Origin: CAZCQP01 sp964500895
GTDB taxonomy: Bacteria > Bacillota > Clostridia > Lachnospirales > JAISER01
Direction: 5' to 3'
NCBI GenBank assembly: GCA_964500895.1
Contig: CAZCQP010000006.1
Span: forward strand, 15,210 to 79,209
DNA length: 64,000 nt
Shown: positions 34,887-42,371 of the stretch, in pieces
How the letters are laid out: each line of letters opens with the position of its first letter
Position numbering within the stretch: position 1 is the stretch's first letter
The notes under the pieces: generated by a model
What the model saw: only the letters and a program-made list of their open reading frames with translations
The model's database searches: none
What the model was told of the DNA's origin: nothing
Program-made: the position numbers and the translations under genes

Positions 34887-35434
34887 ACATACACCTTGCT
34901 TTTTAAGAGCGCTGTTTTAATGCTCTTGCCTAAAACCGCCGTTAAAGCAATCTTTACAAGGCTTGTGGGGATAAAGGGAAGCACACAGGCGAAAAAGGCG
35001 GTTGCTAGGCTGCTGGATAAAACCAAGCTAAAATAAAACATACCGCAAAGGTAATTGATGACGGTGCCTGTTACAAGCCCAACCACCAACCAAACTTTGT
35101 CATTGTTACGCCCTCCCAACCCGGCAGTTAAAGCCAAGATGGGGAAGGAAAGAATAAAGCCGCCTGTTGGGCCAAAAACAATGCCCAAGCCCCCCGTAAA
35201 CTCTGCAAAAACAGGGGCGCCCATGGAACCAAGCAGAACATAAAACAATGTTGCCCATGTGCCTTTTTTGACGCCCAGTACAATGCCTGCAAGAGGAATG
35301 GCGAATGTTTGCAACGTCATGGGTACACCATAGGGCATAGGAATGCTGATTTGTGCACATATGGTTATGATGGTTGTGAAAAGGCCAATGTGGCAAAGGT
35401 CTTGGGGTGACAGTTTTTTGGGGTTCATTTGCAT
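34883..35434 (-). CDS. bioY: Biotin transporter substrate-binding component BioY
   Basis: BioY is the S-component of an ECF-type biotin importer. The ~183-residue integral membrane protein has about six hydrophobic segments and the family motifs PMPYGVPMTLQTFA, LGSMGAPVFAEFTGG and GPTGGFILSFP. No biotin synthesis genes are in the window. The start at 35434 is five bases from GGAG; 35437 and 35428 are also possible. It is preceded by a perfect promoter that overlaps a BirA box, so it should be repressed when biotin is plentiful. Confidence 0.93.
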   Translation of the reverse strand: MQMNPKKLSPQDLCHIGLFTTIITICAQISIPMPYGVPMTLQTFAIPLAGIVLGVKKGTWATLFYVLLGSMGAPVFAEFTGGLGIVFGPTGGFILSFPILALTAGLGGRNNDKVWLVVGLVTGTVINYLCGMFYFSLVLSSSLATAFFACVLPFIPTSLVKIALTAVLGKSIKTALLKSKVYV

Positions 35435-35459
35435 CATTGCTCCTATGTATATTTGCTTT

Positions 35460-35513
35460 ATTATACATGGGAGAAAATATATTGTCAACCAACGATTAAT
35501 TAGTGGTTGACAA
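35460..35513 (-). promoter_or_regulatory. bioY promoter overlapped by a BirA operator
   Basis: TTGTCAACC (35482-35490) and GGTTGACAA (35505-35513) form a perfect dyad with a 14-base spacer, the Firmicutes BirA-box layout. On the minus strand TTGACA (35488-35483, inside the left arm), a 17-base spacer and TATAAT (35465-35460) make a perfect sigma-A promoter. The right arm lies in the last codons of birA. Confidence 0.85.
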
Positions 35514-36555
35514 TTGTTTGGATGCTTATTTCCCCAGAGGAAAGAAAAAGCACCTCACCGTTAGCTTTTTTCACCATTAAGCGCCCCATGGCATCAATAT
35601 CCAGCGCCATGGCCCTGTAAGGTTCCCCATTGCCTGTAACCAAAATTTCTTGCCCAAGCCAAAGCAACCGCTGCTTGTATTTTTCCAGCATTTCCTTTTC
35701 CTTATGGGGGTGCGCTGGAGTGGTTAAACGGTTGACAATTTCGGCAGCAAGGTGATTTCTGGTGGTTGACGGAGGGCCTTCTGGAAAAATAGACGCTGCA
35801 ATCTGCCGTAAATCTTCTGGAAAGGCCATGGCCGGTGTACTGAAGTTGATGCCGATGCCCACCACAATCCATTGGATATTGCCGCTTTCAAAATCTGTGA
35901 CTGCTTCAGTTAAAATGCCGCATATCTTTTTGCTTTCTAAATATATATCGTTCACCCATTTGATTTGGGGGTTTTTCTCTGTAATGGCTTCAATGGCTTC
36001 GCATACTGCCACGGCGGCAAGGGCTGTCACCAATGTGGGGGTATGAAGCCCAAGCTGCCCGGGATGCAGAACCATACTCATGTAGATGCCGTGCCCAGCC
36101 GGTGAATAAAATGCCCGGCCATACCGCCCTTGTCCTGCTGTTTGGCAATCGGTTATAATGGTTGTGCCATGTTCCGCCCCGGCAATGGCCATTTCTTTTG
36201 CGGTTTTATTGGTAGATGCACAGGCATCGTATATTAAAATCTTTTCCGCCATTGGTGTTTGCAACAAAAAGGGTAGCATTCCTTGAACAGATAAAATGTC
36301 GTTATCCCCGCAAAGACAATAGCCCTTGTTGGTAATCCCTTGAATCTTATAGCCCTCTTTTTCCAGTTCCTTAATGGCTTTCCACACAGCATTGCGGCTG
36401 ATGTGAAGCTGTTGGGCTATGAAGCTGCCCGATATATTTTGGCCCCGTTTGCTTTCAAGCAAAGCAAGGACATTTTGTTTTGTACCCATCATTGGATTGG
36501 CCACACTTTCTGGTGATGATGTGAAGGATTGCCCATCAAGCTCATGTACCCGCAT
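35500..36555 (-). CDS. birA: Bifunctional biotin-protein ligase / biotin operon repressor BirA
   Basis: BirA activates biotin as biotinyl-AMP, attaches it to carrier proteins and represses biotin genes when loaded. The winged helix (about residues 22-85, NISGSFIAQQLHISRNAVWKAIKELE) precedes the ligase domain with GQGRYGRAFYSP, KWVNDIYL and GIGINF motifs. The 351-residue length assumes the ATG at 36555, which overlaps the upstream regulator by 14 bases; starts at 36492 or 36489 match other BirA proteins better but lack a ribosome site. Its target box lies at its own 3' end, before bioY. Confidence 0.93.
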   Translation of the reverse strand: MRVHELDGQSFTSSPESVANPMMGTKQNVLALLESKRGQNISGSFIAQQLHISRNAVWKAIKELEKEGYKIQGITNKGYCLCGDNDILSVQGMLPFLLQTPMAEKILIYDACASTNKTAKEMAIAGAEHGTTIITDCQTAGQGRYGRAFYSPAGHGIYMSMVLHPGQLGLHTPTLVTALAAVAVCEAIEAITEKNPQIKWVNDIYLESKKICGILTEAVTDFESGNIQWIVVGIGINFSTPAMAFPEDLRQIAASIFPEGPPSTTRNHLAAEIVNRLTTPAHPHKEKEMLEKYKQRLLWLGQEILVTGNGEPYRAMALDIDAMGRLMVKKANGEVLFLSSGEISIQTIVNH

Positions 36556-36916
36556 TTTCTTTGTTGTTTAGATGGGCCTTAATCTTTTGAAAGGTTACCT
36601 CGTTAAGATGATGTTCAATTTTGCAGGCATCCTCGTCTGCAATGTGTTCTGGAACGCCAATGCCCATTAAAGCCTGCTTTAAAATGCTGTGCCGCTCTAA
36701 AATGGCGTTTGCCTTTTGCCCGCCAAGTTCTGTAAAGGTAATCAATCCATGGGTATCTATATGAATGAGCTGGGCAGCTTTTAGTTTTTTCATGGCCTCA
36801 CTAATGCTTGGCTTAGCATAGCCTGTTTCATTCACAACATCTATAGAGCGCACTTGCCCCAAGCGTTTGCTTAAGATTAAAATGGTTTCTAAATAGTGCT
36901 CTGCCGATTCTTTCAA
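36542..36916 (-). CDS. DtxR/MntR family metal-dependent repressor
   Basis: The 124-residue protein has the DtxR-family winged helix (EHYLETILILS...VRSIDVVNETGYAKPSISEAMKKL) and the metal-binding dimerisation domain (DEDACKIEHHLNE), without a third SH3-like domain. It starts at TTG 36916, seven bases after GGAGGTGAT. It lies downstream of feoB in the same direction, and three dyads of DtxR-box type occur upstream of the feo genes, so it very likely represses iron uptake when Fe2+ is sufficient. Confidence 0.9.
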   Translation of the reverse strand: MKESAEHYLETILILSKRLGQVRSIDVVNETGYAKPSISEAMKKLKAAQLIHIDTHGLITFTELGGQKANAILERHSILKQALMGIGVPEHIADEDACKIEHHLNEVTFQKIKAHLNNKENAGT

Positions 36917-37002
36917 CGCATATCACCTCCAGCATAGCTTACCATACCTACACTGAATTAACAATATCACTGTTGTGGCGTAGAGCACACACGGCCAGGC
37001 AA

Positions 37003-37179
37003 TCAAGGTGTATACATGTCTCCTTTTGCACGGGTACAGCCGGTGCATCCTTTGCAACCAGCGCACCCGTGTTTTCCTGCCTTTTTGTCCCGATACAGCT
37101 TCTGTGCAACAAGAAGAATGCCACCAAACACGACACCTGCCACCAGCATGGTGGGCAGATTTTGAATGATAAAACCCAT
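37003..37179 (-). CDS. FeoB-associated Cys-rich membrane protein
   Basis: A 58-residue protein begins MGFIIQNLPTMLVAG, has one transmembrane helix (about residues 3-27), a basic stretch and a Cys cluster (CAGCKGCTGC). This is the typical small partner next to feoB in Clostridia and may pass Fe2+ to or from FeoB. GAGGGGTG precedes the ATG. Two longer frames over the same bases are out of register with these features and are shadows. The gap to feoB is 12 bases. Confidence 0.88.
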   Translation of the reverse strand: MGFIIQNLPTMLVAGVVFGGILLVAQKLYRDKKAGKHGCAGCKGCTGCTRAKGDMYTP

Positions 37180-37191
37180 ACAATCACCCCT

Positions 37192-39333
37192 CTACTTTTC
37201 TTCTGCCGGTTTTCTAAACAATAAAAACAGCAATACTAAAACCAATGCCACAGCCACCGCCGTCCAAAGGGTCAGTGCGCCTGTTGTAACAAACAACCCC
37301 AGCTGGTAGATAATTAGGGCAATCACATAAGCAAACCCGCACATGTAGCCGATGGCAATAGCCGTCCACTTGGGGCTGTTCATTTCACGCTTGATGGCAC
37401 CCATAGCCGCAAAGCAAGGGGCGCACAGCAGGTTAAACACAAGGAACGCATAAGCAGAAAGCCCTGTAAAATGTAATGCAATGGGGGACAATCCCTCAAA
37501 AGCGCCTGCTTCAACCATGGTGAGTGTTTCGCCTCCAATGCCAAAAAGAACCCCGAATACCCCCACCACTTCTTCCTTTGCAACCAGCCCCATGATGGTG
37601 GCCACCGTGGCTTGCCAAGAGCCAAAGCCCAGCGGCGCAAAGAGTGGCGCCACAATATTGCCAATGGTTGCAAGCATACTGTGGTTCATATCCTCCACCA
37701 TTCCAAAACCGGCATCTCCCCATCCGAACCCGGATAGAAACCAAATAACCACACTGGCAAGCAGAATAACGGTTCCTGCCCGTTGAATGAAGGACCACCC
37801 ACGCTCCCAAGTGCTGCGAAAAATGTTAGAAAAGGTTGGGGCGTGATAGGCGGGCAGTTCCATGACAAAGGGGGCAGGGTTACCAGCAAACAACCGGCTC
37901 TTTTTCAAAATAACGCCCGAAATGACGATGGCTGCAATGCCCATAAAGTAGGCGCTGGGGCCAACCCACCATGCACCGCCGAATAGTGCGCCGGCAATTA
38001 ACGCCACCATGGGCATCTTGGCACCACAAGGGATGAAAGTGGTGGTCATAATGGTCATTTTGCGGTCACGGTCCGTTTCGATGGTGCGGGAAGCCATAAC
38101 ACCCGGTACACCACAGCCGGAGCCGATGAGCATCGGGATAAAGCTTTTGCCGGAAAGGCCAAACTTGCGGAAAATGCGGTCCATGATGAAAGCCACACGT
38201 GCCATGTACCCGCAGTCTTCCAACAGGGAAAGCAGCAAAAACAGAACAAACATCTGGGGCACAAACCCGAGCACACCACCCACACCGCCGATGATGCCGT
38301 CCACAATAAGCCCGGTGAGCCACGGTGCAACATGGATACCGTCCAAAAAGTTCCCCACCGCAGGCAACACCCATTCCCCAAATATAGTTTCGTTGGTAAA
38401 GTCGGTAAGTGTTGCGCCTAAGGTGGTAATGGAAAGGTAGTACACCAAAAACATCACGGCGGCGAAGATGGGCAACGCCAAAATGCGATTGGTGACAATG
38501 CGGTCAATCTTGTCTGAAACAGTCAGGCTGCCGGCAGGTGCTTTCTTTTTCACGCAGGCAGACACCAATTTGGATATGTATGCATACCGTTGGTTGGTCA
38601 TGATGCTCTCTGCATCATCGTCCTGCTCCATCTCGCATTCCACAATATGCTGTTCCAAGTGTTGCAACTGTTCGGCAGATAAGTTTAGCTTTTCCAGCAC
38701 TTTTGCATCCCGTTCAAATACCTTAATGGCAAACCACCGCATGCTTTGGGCTGAAACTTCCCCTTGCAGGGATTCCTCTATATGTGCAATGGCATGTTCC
38801 ACACTGCCCTCAAAGGTGCAGGGCACAAAATACTTTGCGTTTTCCTTAGCCGCTGCAACGGCTTGTTGTGCGGCTGCTTTTGTGCCTTCGCCTTTCAGCG
38901 CAGACATGGTTACAACCGGGCAGCCCAAAGCTTTAGACAGCTTATCCACCCTAATTTCATCCCCGTTTTTGCGCAAGGTGTCCATCATATTCAGCGCCAC
39001 CACCACCGGAATACCAAGCTCTATGAGCTGGGTGGTCAAATAAAGGTTTCTTTCAATGTTGGTGGCATCCACAATGTTTAAAATGGCATCCGGCTGTTCC
39101 TCCACCAAATATTCCCTGGTTACCACCTCTTCCAACGTATAGGGCGAGAGGGAGTAGATACCCGGCAAGTCTTGAATGGTTACGCTTTTGTCGCCCTTTA
39201 GCTTACCTTCCTTTTTCTCAACAGTTACCCCGGGCCAGTTGCCCACATACTGGGCGTTGCCTGTTAAATCATTAAAAAGCGTTGTCTTGCCGCAGTTGGG
39301 GTTACCGGCAAGCGCAATTTTTATCTCTACCAT
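37192..39333 (-). CDS. feoB: Ferrous iron transporter FeoB
   Basis: FeoB imports Fe2+ and couples a cytosolic G domain to a membrane channel. The 713-residue protein has the G1 loop GNPNCGKTT (10-18), DLPGIYSLSPY (G3), NMMD (G4), a helical GDI region (to ~270) and a membrane domain with about eight or more helices, including two Gate regions (e.g. GSGCGVPGVMASR). AAGGAGG precedes the ATG. A DtxR-type box lies just upstream. Confidence 0.97.
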   Translation of the reverse strand: MVEIKIALAGNPNCGKTTLFNDLTGNAQYVGNWPGVTVEKKEGKLKGDKSVTIQDLPGIYSLSPYTLEEVVTREYLVEEQPDAILNIVDATNIERNLYLTTQLIELGIPVVVALNMMDTLRKNGDEIRVDKLSKALGCPVVTMSALKGEGTKAAAQQAVAAAKENAKYFVPCTFEGSVEHAIAHIEESLQGEVSAQSMRWFAIKVFERDAKVLEKLNLSAEQLQHLEQHIVECEMEQDDDAESIMTNQRYAYISKLVSACVKKKAPAGSLTVSDKIDRIVTNRILALPIFAAVMFLVYYLSITTLGATLTDFTNETIFGEWVLPAVGNFLDGIHVAPWLTGLIVDGIIGGVGGVLGFVPQMFVLFLLLSLLEDCGYMARVAFIMDRIFRKFGLSGKSFIPMLIGSGCGVPGVMASRTIETDRDRKMTIMTTTFIPCGAKMPMVALIAGALFGGAWWVGPSAYFMGIAAIVISGVILKKSRLFAGNPAPFVMELPAYHAPTFSNIFRSTWERGWSFIQRAGTVILLASVVIWFLSGFGWGDAGFGMVEDMNHSMLATIGNIVAPLFAPLGFGSWQATVATIMGLVAKEEVVGVFGVLFGIGGETLTMVEAGAFEGLSPIALHFTGLSAYAFLVFNLLCAPCFAAMGAIKREMNSPKWTAIAIGYMCGFAYVIALIIYQLGLFVTTGALTLWTAVAVALVLVLLFLLFRKPAEEK

Positions 39334-39348
39334 TGTTTCCTCCTTGCA

Positions 39349-39366
39349 GGTTAGCTTAGCCTAACC
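39349..39366. promoter_or_regulatory. DtxR-type box between feoA and feoB
   Basis: GGTTAGCTTAGCCTAACC has 6-bp dyad arms GGTTAG/CTAACC and closely fits the TTAGGTTAGSCTAACCTAA iron-box consensus. It sits 16 bases before feoB and may give feoB its own iron control. Confidence 0.7.
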
Positions 39367-39395
39367 CATGCTTAAAAATATAGGCCGTGCCTGTT

Positions 39396-39620
39396 TTACT
39401 CCACTTCAATCATCTGTGCGTCTGCTTTCCTAACCGAAAGCGCATACCCACGCACATTTAATTCAATAGGGTCGCCCAGTGGGGCAACCTTACGCACCAG
39501 TATGGTGGTGCCCTTTGTGATGCCCATGTCCATAATGCGGCGCTTTGTGGCACCTTCCCCGTGCAGTTTGATCACTGTGGTGCTTTGCCCAACAGGAACG
39601 TCGTTTAATGTTTTCATCAT
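39396..39620 (-). CDS. feoA: FeoA domain protein
   Basis: The 74-residue SH3-like protein (LNDVPVGQSTTVIKLHGEGATKRRIMDMGITKGTTILVRKVAPLGDPI, shown in part by RRIMDMGI and PLGDP) is a FeoA partner of FeoB. It is the second of two feoA genes, 15 bases after the first, and 62 bases before feoB. Confidence 0.93.
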   Translation of the reverse strand: MMKTLNDVPVGQSTTVIKLHGEGATKRRIMDMGITKGTTILVRKVAPLGDPIELNVRGYALSVRKADAQMIEVE

Positions 39621-39635
39621 ATACCTCCATTTAAC

Positions 39636-39848
39636 CTAAACCATAATTCGGTTTGCCATGGTTTCATCTAATGCAATACGGCTGTCTTTCACCGAAAGAA
39701 TTAAGTTTCCCGCAAGTTTTGCTATAACGGTCACCTCTGAACCAACAACAAAGCCAAGCTGGGCAAGGTGTTGCCGCACATCGTCTTTGCCGGTGATTCT
39801 GCGAATGGGGTTGGTATCCCCAATGCTTGCCATTGTTAAGGGCATCAT
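39636..39848 (-). CDS. feoA: FeoA domain protein (first copy)
   Basis: The ~70-residue product has the FeoA pattern (DDVRQHLAQLGFVVGSEVTV, then a beta-rich end with KDSRIALDETMANRIMV). The ATG at 39848 is six bases after AGGAGG; the frame upstream of it runs into the operator region. It is the first gene of the iron operon. Confidence 0.9.
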   Translation of the reverse strand: MMPLTMASIGDTNPIRRITGKDDVRQHLAQLGFVVGSEVTVIAKLAGNLILSVKDSRIALDETMANRIMV

Positions 39849-39881
39849 TGAGACCTCCTTAAAGTTAAGTATGCACATGAG

Positions 39882-39970
39882 GTTAGGGGAGACTAACTCA
39901 AAGTGCTAATAATTGGTTAGTCATAACTAACCTGTGCCATTAATATAGCATAGTCTTTTTACTTTGTCAA
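39882..39970 (-). promoter_or_regulatory. feo operon promoter with two DtxR-type boxes
   Basis: On the minus strand TTGACA (39970-39965), 17 bases and TATATT (39947-39942) form a strong sigma-A promoter. GGTTAGT-CATA-ACTAACC (39915-39932) is a perfect dyad lying over the expected start point. GTTAG-GGGAGA-CTAAC (39882-39897) is a second dyad in the leader. Together with the box at 39349 they define the likely targets of the DtxR-family repressor. Confidence 0.75.
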
Positions 39971-40067
39971 GATGCGCTGTTAGAAAGCTAGTTAAAGAAA
40001 GAGCCAAACTGGTTTTTGATGATGTTTTCTATTTATCCGTTTGTCAAACTGTCGCTCACGAGGTGTA

Positions 40068-40095
40068 TTGACAAAATAAAGACTTATGATAAAAT
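40068..40095 (+). promoter_or_regulatory. Candidate promoter of eutVW
   Basis: TTGACA (40068-40073) and TAAAAT (40090-40095) are separated by 16 bases, about 120 bases before eutV. The -35 is one arm of an inverted repeat TTTGTCAA...TTGACAAA whose other arm lies near 40040, a possible regulator site. Apart from this and the feo promoter, the 369-bp gap shows nothing else. Confidence 0.5.
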
Positions 40096-40217
40096 TAAAT
40101 ATGACCAGCGTGTAATTTTTATATCAAAGAATTAAAGTATAAAGTGAAAATAAAAAGTGAAAAGTGTACAAATGGTTTAGGAATGAGTGCATATTATCGG
40201 TGGAAAGGAATTATGCG

Positions 40218-40790
40218 ATGTCAGTAAAAGTCGTTATTGCCGAAGATGAGCCGATCATAAAAATGGATATAAGAGAAATCCTTGAAAGCAGAGGGTACGA
40301 TGTGGTGGGGGAAGCATCGGACGGCTATGATGTTGTAGAAATTTGCAGAAGCAAAAAGCCGGACCTTGTAATCATGGATATAAAAATGCCATTGTTTGAC
40401 GGCCTGAAGGCCGCAGAAGTCATTAAAAATGAAAAGCTGGCCCGCTGTGTCATGTTGTTGACGGCATATAGTGATAAAGCCATGCTGGAGCAAGCCAAAA
40501 AGGCCAATGTGATGGGATACCTTATCAAGCCGGTGGCCGAAGCATCTTTAGTGCCGGCGATTGAAATTGCCTTGGCCAAACAGGACGAAATAGACGCCAT
40601 GGAGCAAGATTATCAGAAAACGAAAGCGGCCCTGGAATCTCGGAAAGTGGTTGAAAAAGCCAAGGGCATTTTAATGAAAAGAGATAATCTTAGTGAAGAA
40701 GAAGCGTATAGTTATTTAAGAAAGGTGGCAATGAGTAAAGCGTGTACTATAGCCGATATTGCCAAGATTATCATAGCATCAGAGCAATAA
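40218..40790 (+). CDS. eutV: ANTAR-domain response regulator EutV (antiterminator)
   Basis: EutV is phosphorylated by EutW and then binds paired hexaloop hairpins in mRNA to block terminators. The 190-residue protein has a receiver domain with acidic pocket E9-D10-E11 and phospho-acceptor D54 (LVIMDIKMP), conserved T/K positions (LLTAYSD, YLIKP), a coiled coil and a C-terminal ANTAR domain (about 130-186, VEKAKGILMKRDNLSEEEAYSYLRKVAM). The ATG at 40218 gives the canonical start. A matching RNA target lies before eutB. Confidence 0.95.
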   Translation: MSVKVVIAEDEPIIKMDIREILESRGYDVVGEASDGYDVVEICRSKKPDLVIMDIKMPLFDGLKAAEVIKNEKLARCVMLLTAYSDKAMLEQAKKANVMGYLIKPVAEASLVPAIEIALAKQDEIDAMEQDYQKTKAALESRKVVEKAKGILMKRDNLSEEEAYSYLRKVAMSKACTIADIAKIIIASEQ

Positions 40791-40798
40791 ATAAGCGC

Positions 40799-42190
40799 AT
40801 GATGATAGAAGTTTGCAGCAAGTATACCCATGCGACCGAAAGTGACATACAGAAGCTATTGCAAGTGGGGGAAAGCTTGCCCATTATTGGTGAGCTTGAA
40901 GGCTGCGATATGTTCATTGATTGTTTTACAAAAGATGCCCGCCATGCTGTAGTGGTGGCCCAATATAACCCGCACACTGCAACATCTTTTTACAGCGATA
41001 GCATTGTGGGGCATTTCATGCATAGGCATAACGAGCCGGGGGTTTTTCGCACGCTGGAAACAGGCGTGCCGTCCCGGGAAGTGAAGGCCATTGTACAGCA
41101 GGACTTTGTGATACGCCAAAACGTTAGCCCCATAAGAAACGATGAGGATAAAATTATTGGCGTGCTCATTATGGAGCGCAACATTATCAATGCGGCCAAT
41201 TCTGAAGAGCGCATTCGTTTGCATGAAAAAATGCAAAGGGAACGCATGAGTAGCGATGAAAACGACTTGTTTAGCATCGTGTCCCATATTGACGAAGCCA
41301 TCATTTATTTCAACACCATGGGCACAGCGGTGTTCGCAAATAAAAATGCACAAAAACTATACAAGAACCTTGGTTATAACGACGAAATTGTAGGTATGAG
41401 GTTTGACAATTTGGTTCTTGGAAGTTATACTATAGACGATGTGGTCGAAAAAAAGTACATTGAACATGCAGAGGTAAAAATCGGGAAATATACGCTCACC
41501 ATTGTGCATGCGGCTATTATCGAAGACGACCAATGCATTGGCATTGTCATTCTCATTAATGACAAGACCGACAAAGAGAATAGCCACAAAGAGCTTATCT
41601 TGAAGTCGGCCGCCATTGAAGAGATACACCACAGAGTTAAAAACAACCTACAGACGATTGTCAGCCTAATCCGTCTGCAAGCCAGAAGAAGCGGCCAGGT
41701 CGAAGTCAAAAAAGTGTGCGACTCCATCATCAGCCGGATTTTCAGCATATCCATCACCCATGAGATTTTGTCTGTTAAAGGTGTGGATTCCATCGACGTC
41801 AAGGTGATGCTTTGCCGGATGGCTGAAAACACCAAAAGCTATATGATGGGCGACGGTTTTGATTTAGACATCCATGTGGTTGGCCAGGGTTTTAATGTGC
41901 CGTCTGCTTCGGCCACGGCCATTGCTATGATTGTGAATGAATTGCTTCAAAATTCCGTCAAGCATGGTTTTGTGGGAAGAAGCCGGGGGGAAATTTCCAT
42001 CCGCACATCCCAGGGGGATATTTATTCATGCATTGTTGTGGAGGATGATGGTGCCGGGTTTATAGAAGGCGCCAAAAAGGAAGAAAGCCTGGGGTTGAAG
42101 CTGGTGAATAGCCTAATTAAGGACAAGCTGGGCGGTAGTATCATCATTGATACATCCACAAAAGGTACAAAGATAACACTTTTGTTTTAA
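40799..42190 (+). CDS. eutW: Sensor histidine kinase EutW
   Basis: EutW autophosphorylates in response to ethanolamine and passes the phosphate to EutV. The ~463-residue soluble protein has an N-terminal sensing domain (about 1-135), a PAS-like domain (about 155-260), and a HisKA_2 dimerisation region with EIHHRVKNNLQ (His 277 or 278), then an HATPase domain (NELLQNSVKHGF, DDGAGF, SLGLKLV). No transmembrane helices, so the ligand is sensed inside the cell. The start at 40799, eight bases after the eutV stop, has no good ribosome site, suggesting coupling. Confidence 0.94.
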   Translation: MMIEVCSKYTHATESDIQKLLQVGESLPIIGELEGCDMFIDCFTKDARHAVVVAQYNPHTATSFYSDSIVGHFMHRHNEPGVFRTLETGVPSREVKAIVQQDFVIRQNVSPIRNDEDKIIGVLIMERNIINAANSEERIRLHEKMQRERMSSDENDLFSIVSHIDEAIIYFNTMGTAVFANKNAQKLYKNLGYNDEIVGMRFDNLVLGSYTIDDVVEKKYIEHAEVKIGKYTLTIVHAAIIEDDQCIGIVILINDKTDKENSHKELILKSAAIEEIHHRVKNNLQTIVSLIRLQARRSGQVEVKKVCDSIISRIFSISITHEILSVKGVDSIDVKVMLCRMAENTKSYMMGDGFDLDIHVVGQGFNVPSASATAIAMIVNELLQNSVKHGFVGRSRGEISIRTSQGDIYSCIVVEDDGAGFIEGAKKEESLGLKLVNSLIKDKLGGSIIIDTSTKGTKITLLF

Positions 42191-42226
42191 GCTTAAATAA
42201 ATGTTTGCTTTTTTTCAATTTCATAC

Positions 42227-42308
42227 TTGATATGCAACGGCGTATATCAATAACGGGCAACGAAGCTCAAAGAATCCCTATAAGGGTTTTTTTGAGCTTT
42301 TTTATTTT
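42227..42308 (+). promoter_or_regulatory. EutV-type antiterminator leader with dual hexaloop hairpins and terminator
   Basis: Hairpin 1 is TTGATATGC / GTATATCAA (42227-42250) with loop AACGGC; hairpin 2 is GGGC / GCTC (42255-42268) with loop AACGAA. Both hexaloops have A at position 1 and G at position 4, the ANTAR signature. The 3' arm of hairpin 2 (GCTC) is also part of the terminator stem AGCTCAAA / TTTGAGCT (42264-42298, with inner CCCT/AGGG) followed by a long T-run. So EutV binding should exclude the terminator. A further CCTATAGC/GCTATAGG hairpin follows at 42321-42341. Confidence 0.88.
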
Positions 42309-42371
42309 GGTTATAGTGCCCCTATAGCAGATGGCTATAGGCTATAAACATACAAAAGGAAGGGTTGAAAA

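Noticed and set aside
36923..37187. Two minus-strand ORFs of 79 and 86 codons downstream of feoB
   Set aside because: They cover the same bases as the 58-residue FeoB-associated protein but in other frames, with Cys and Trp scattered and no plausible fold.
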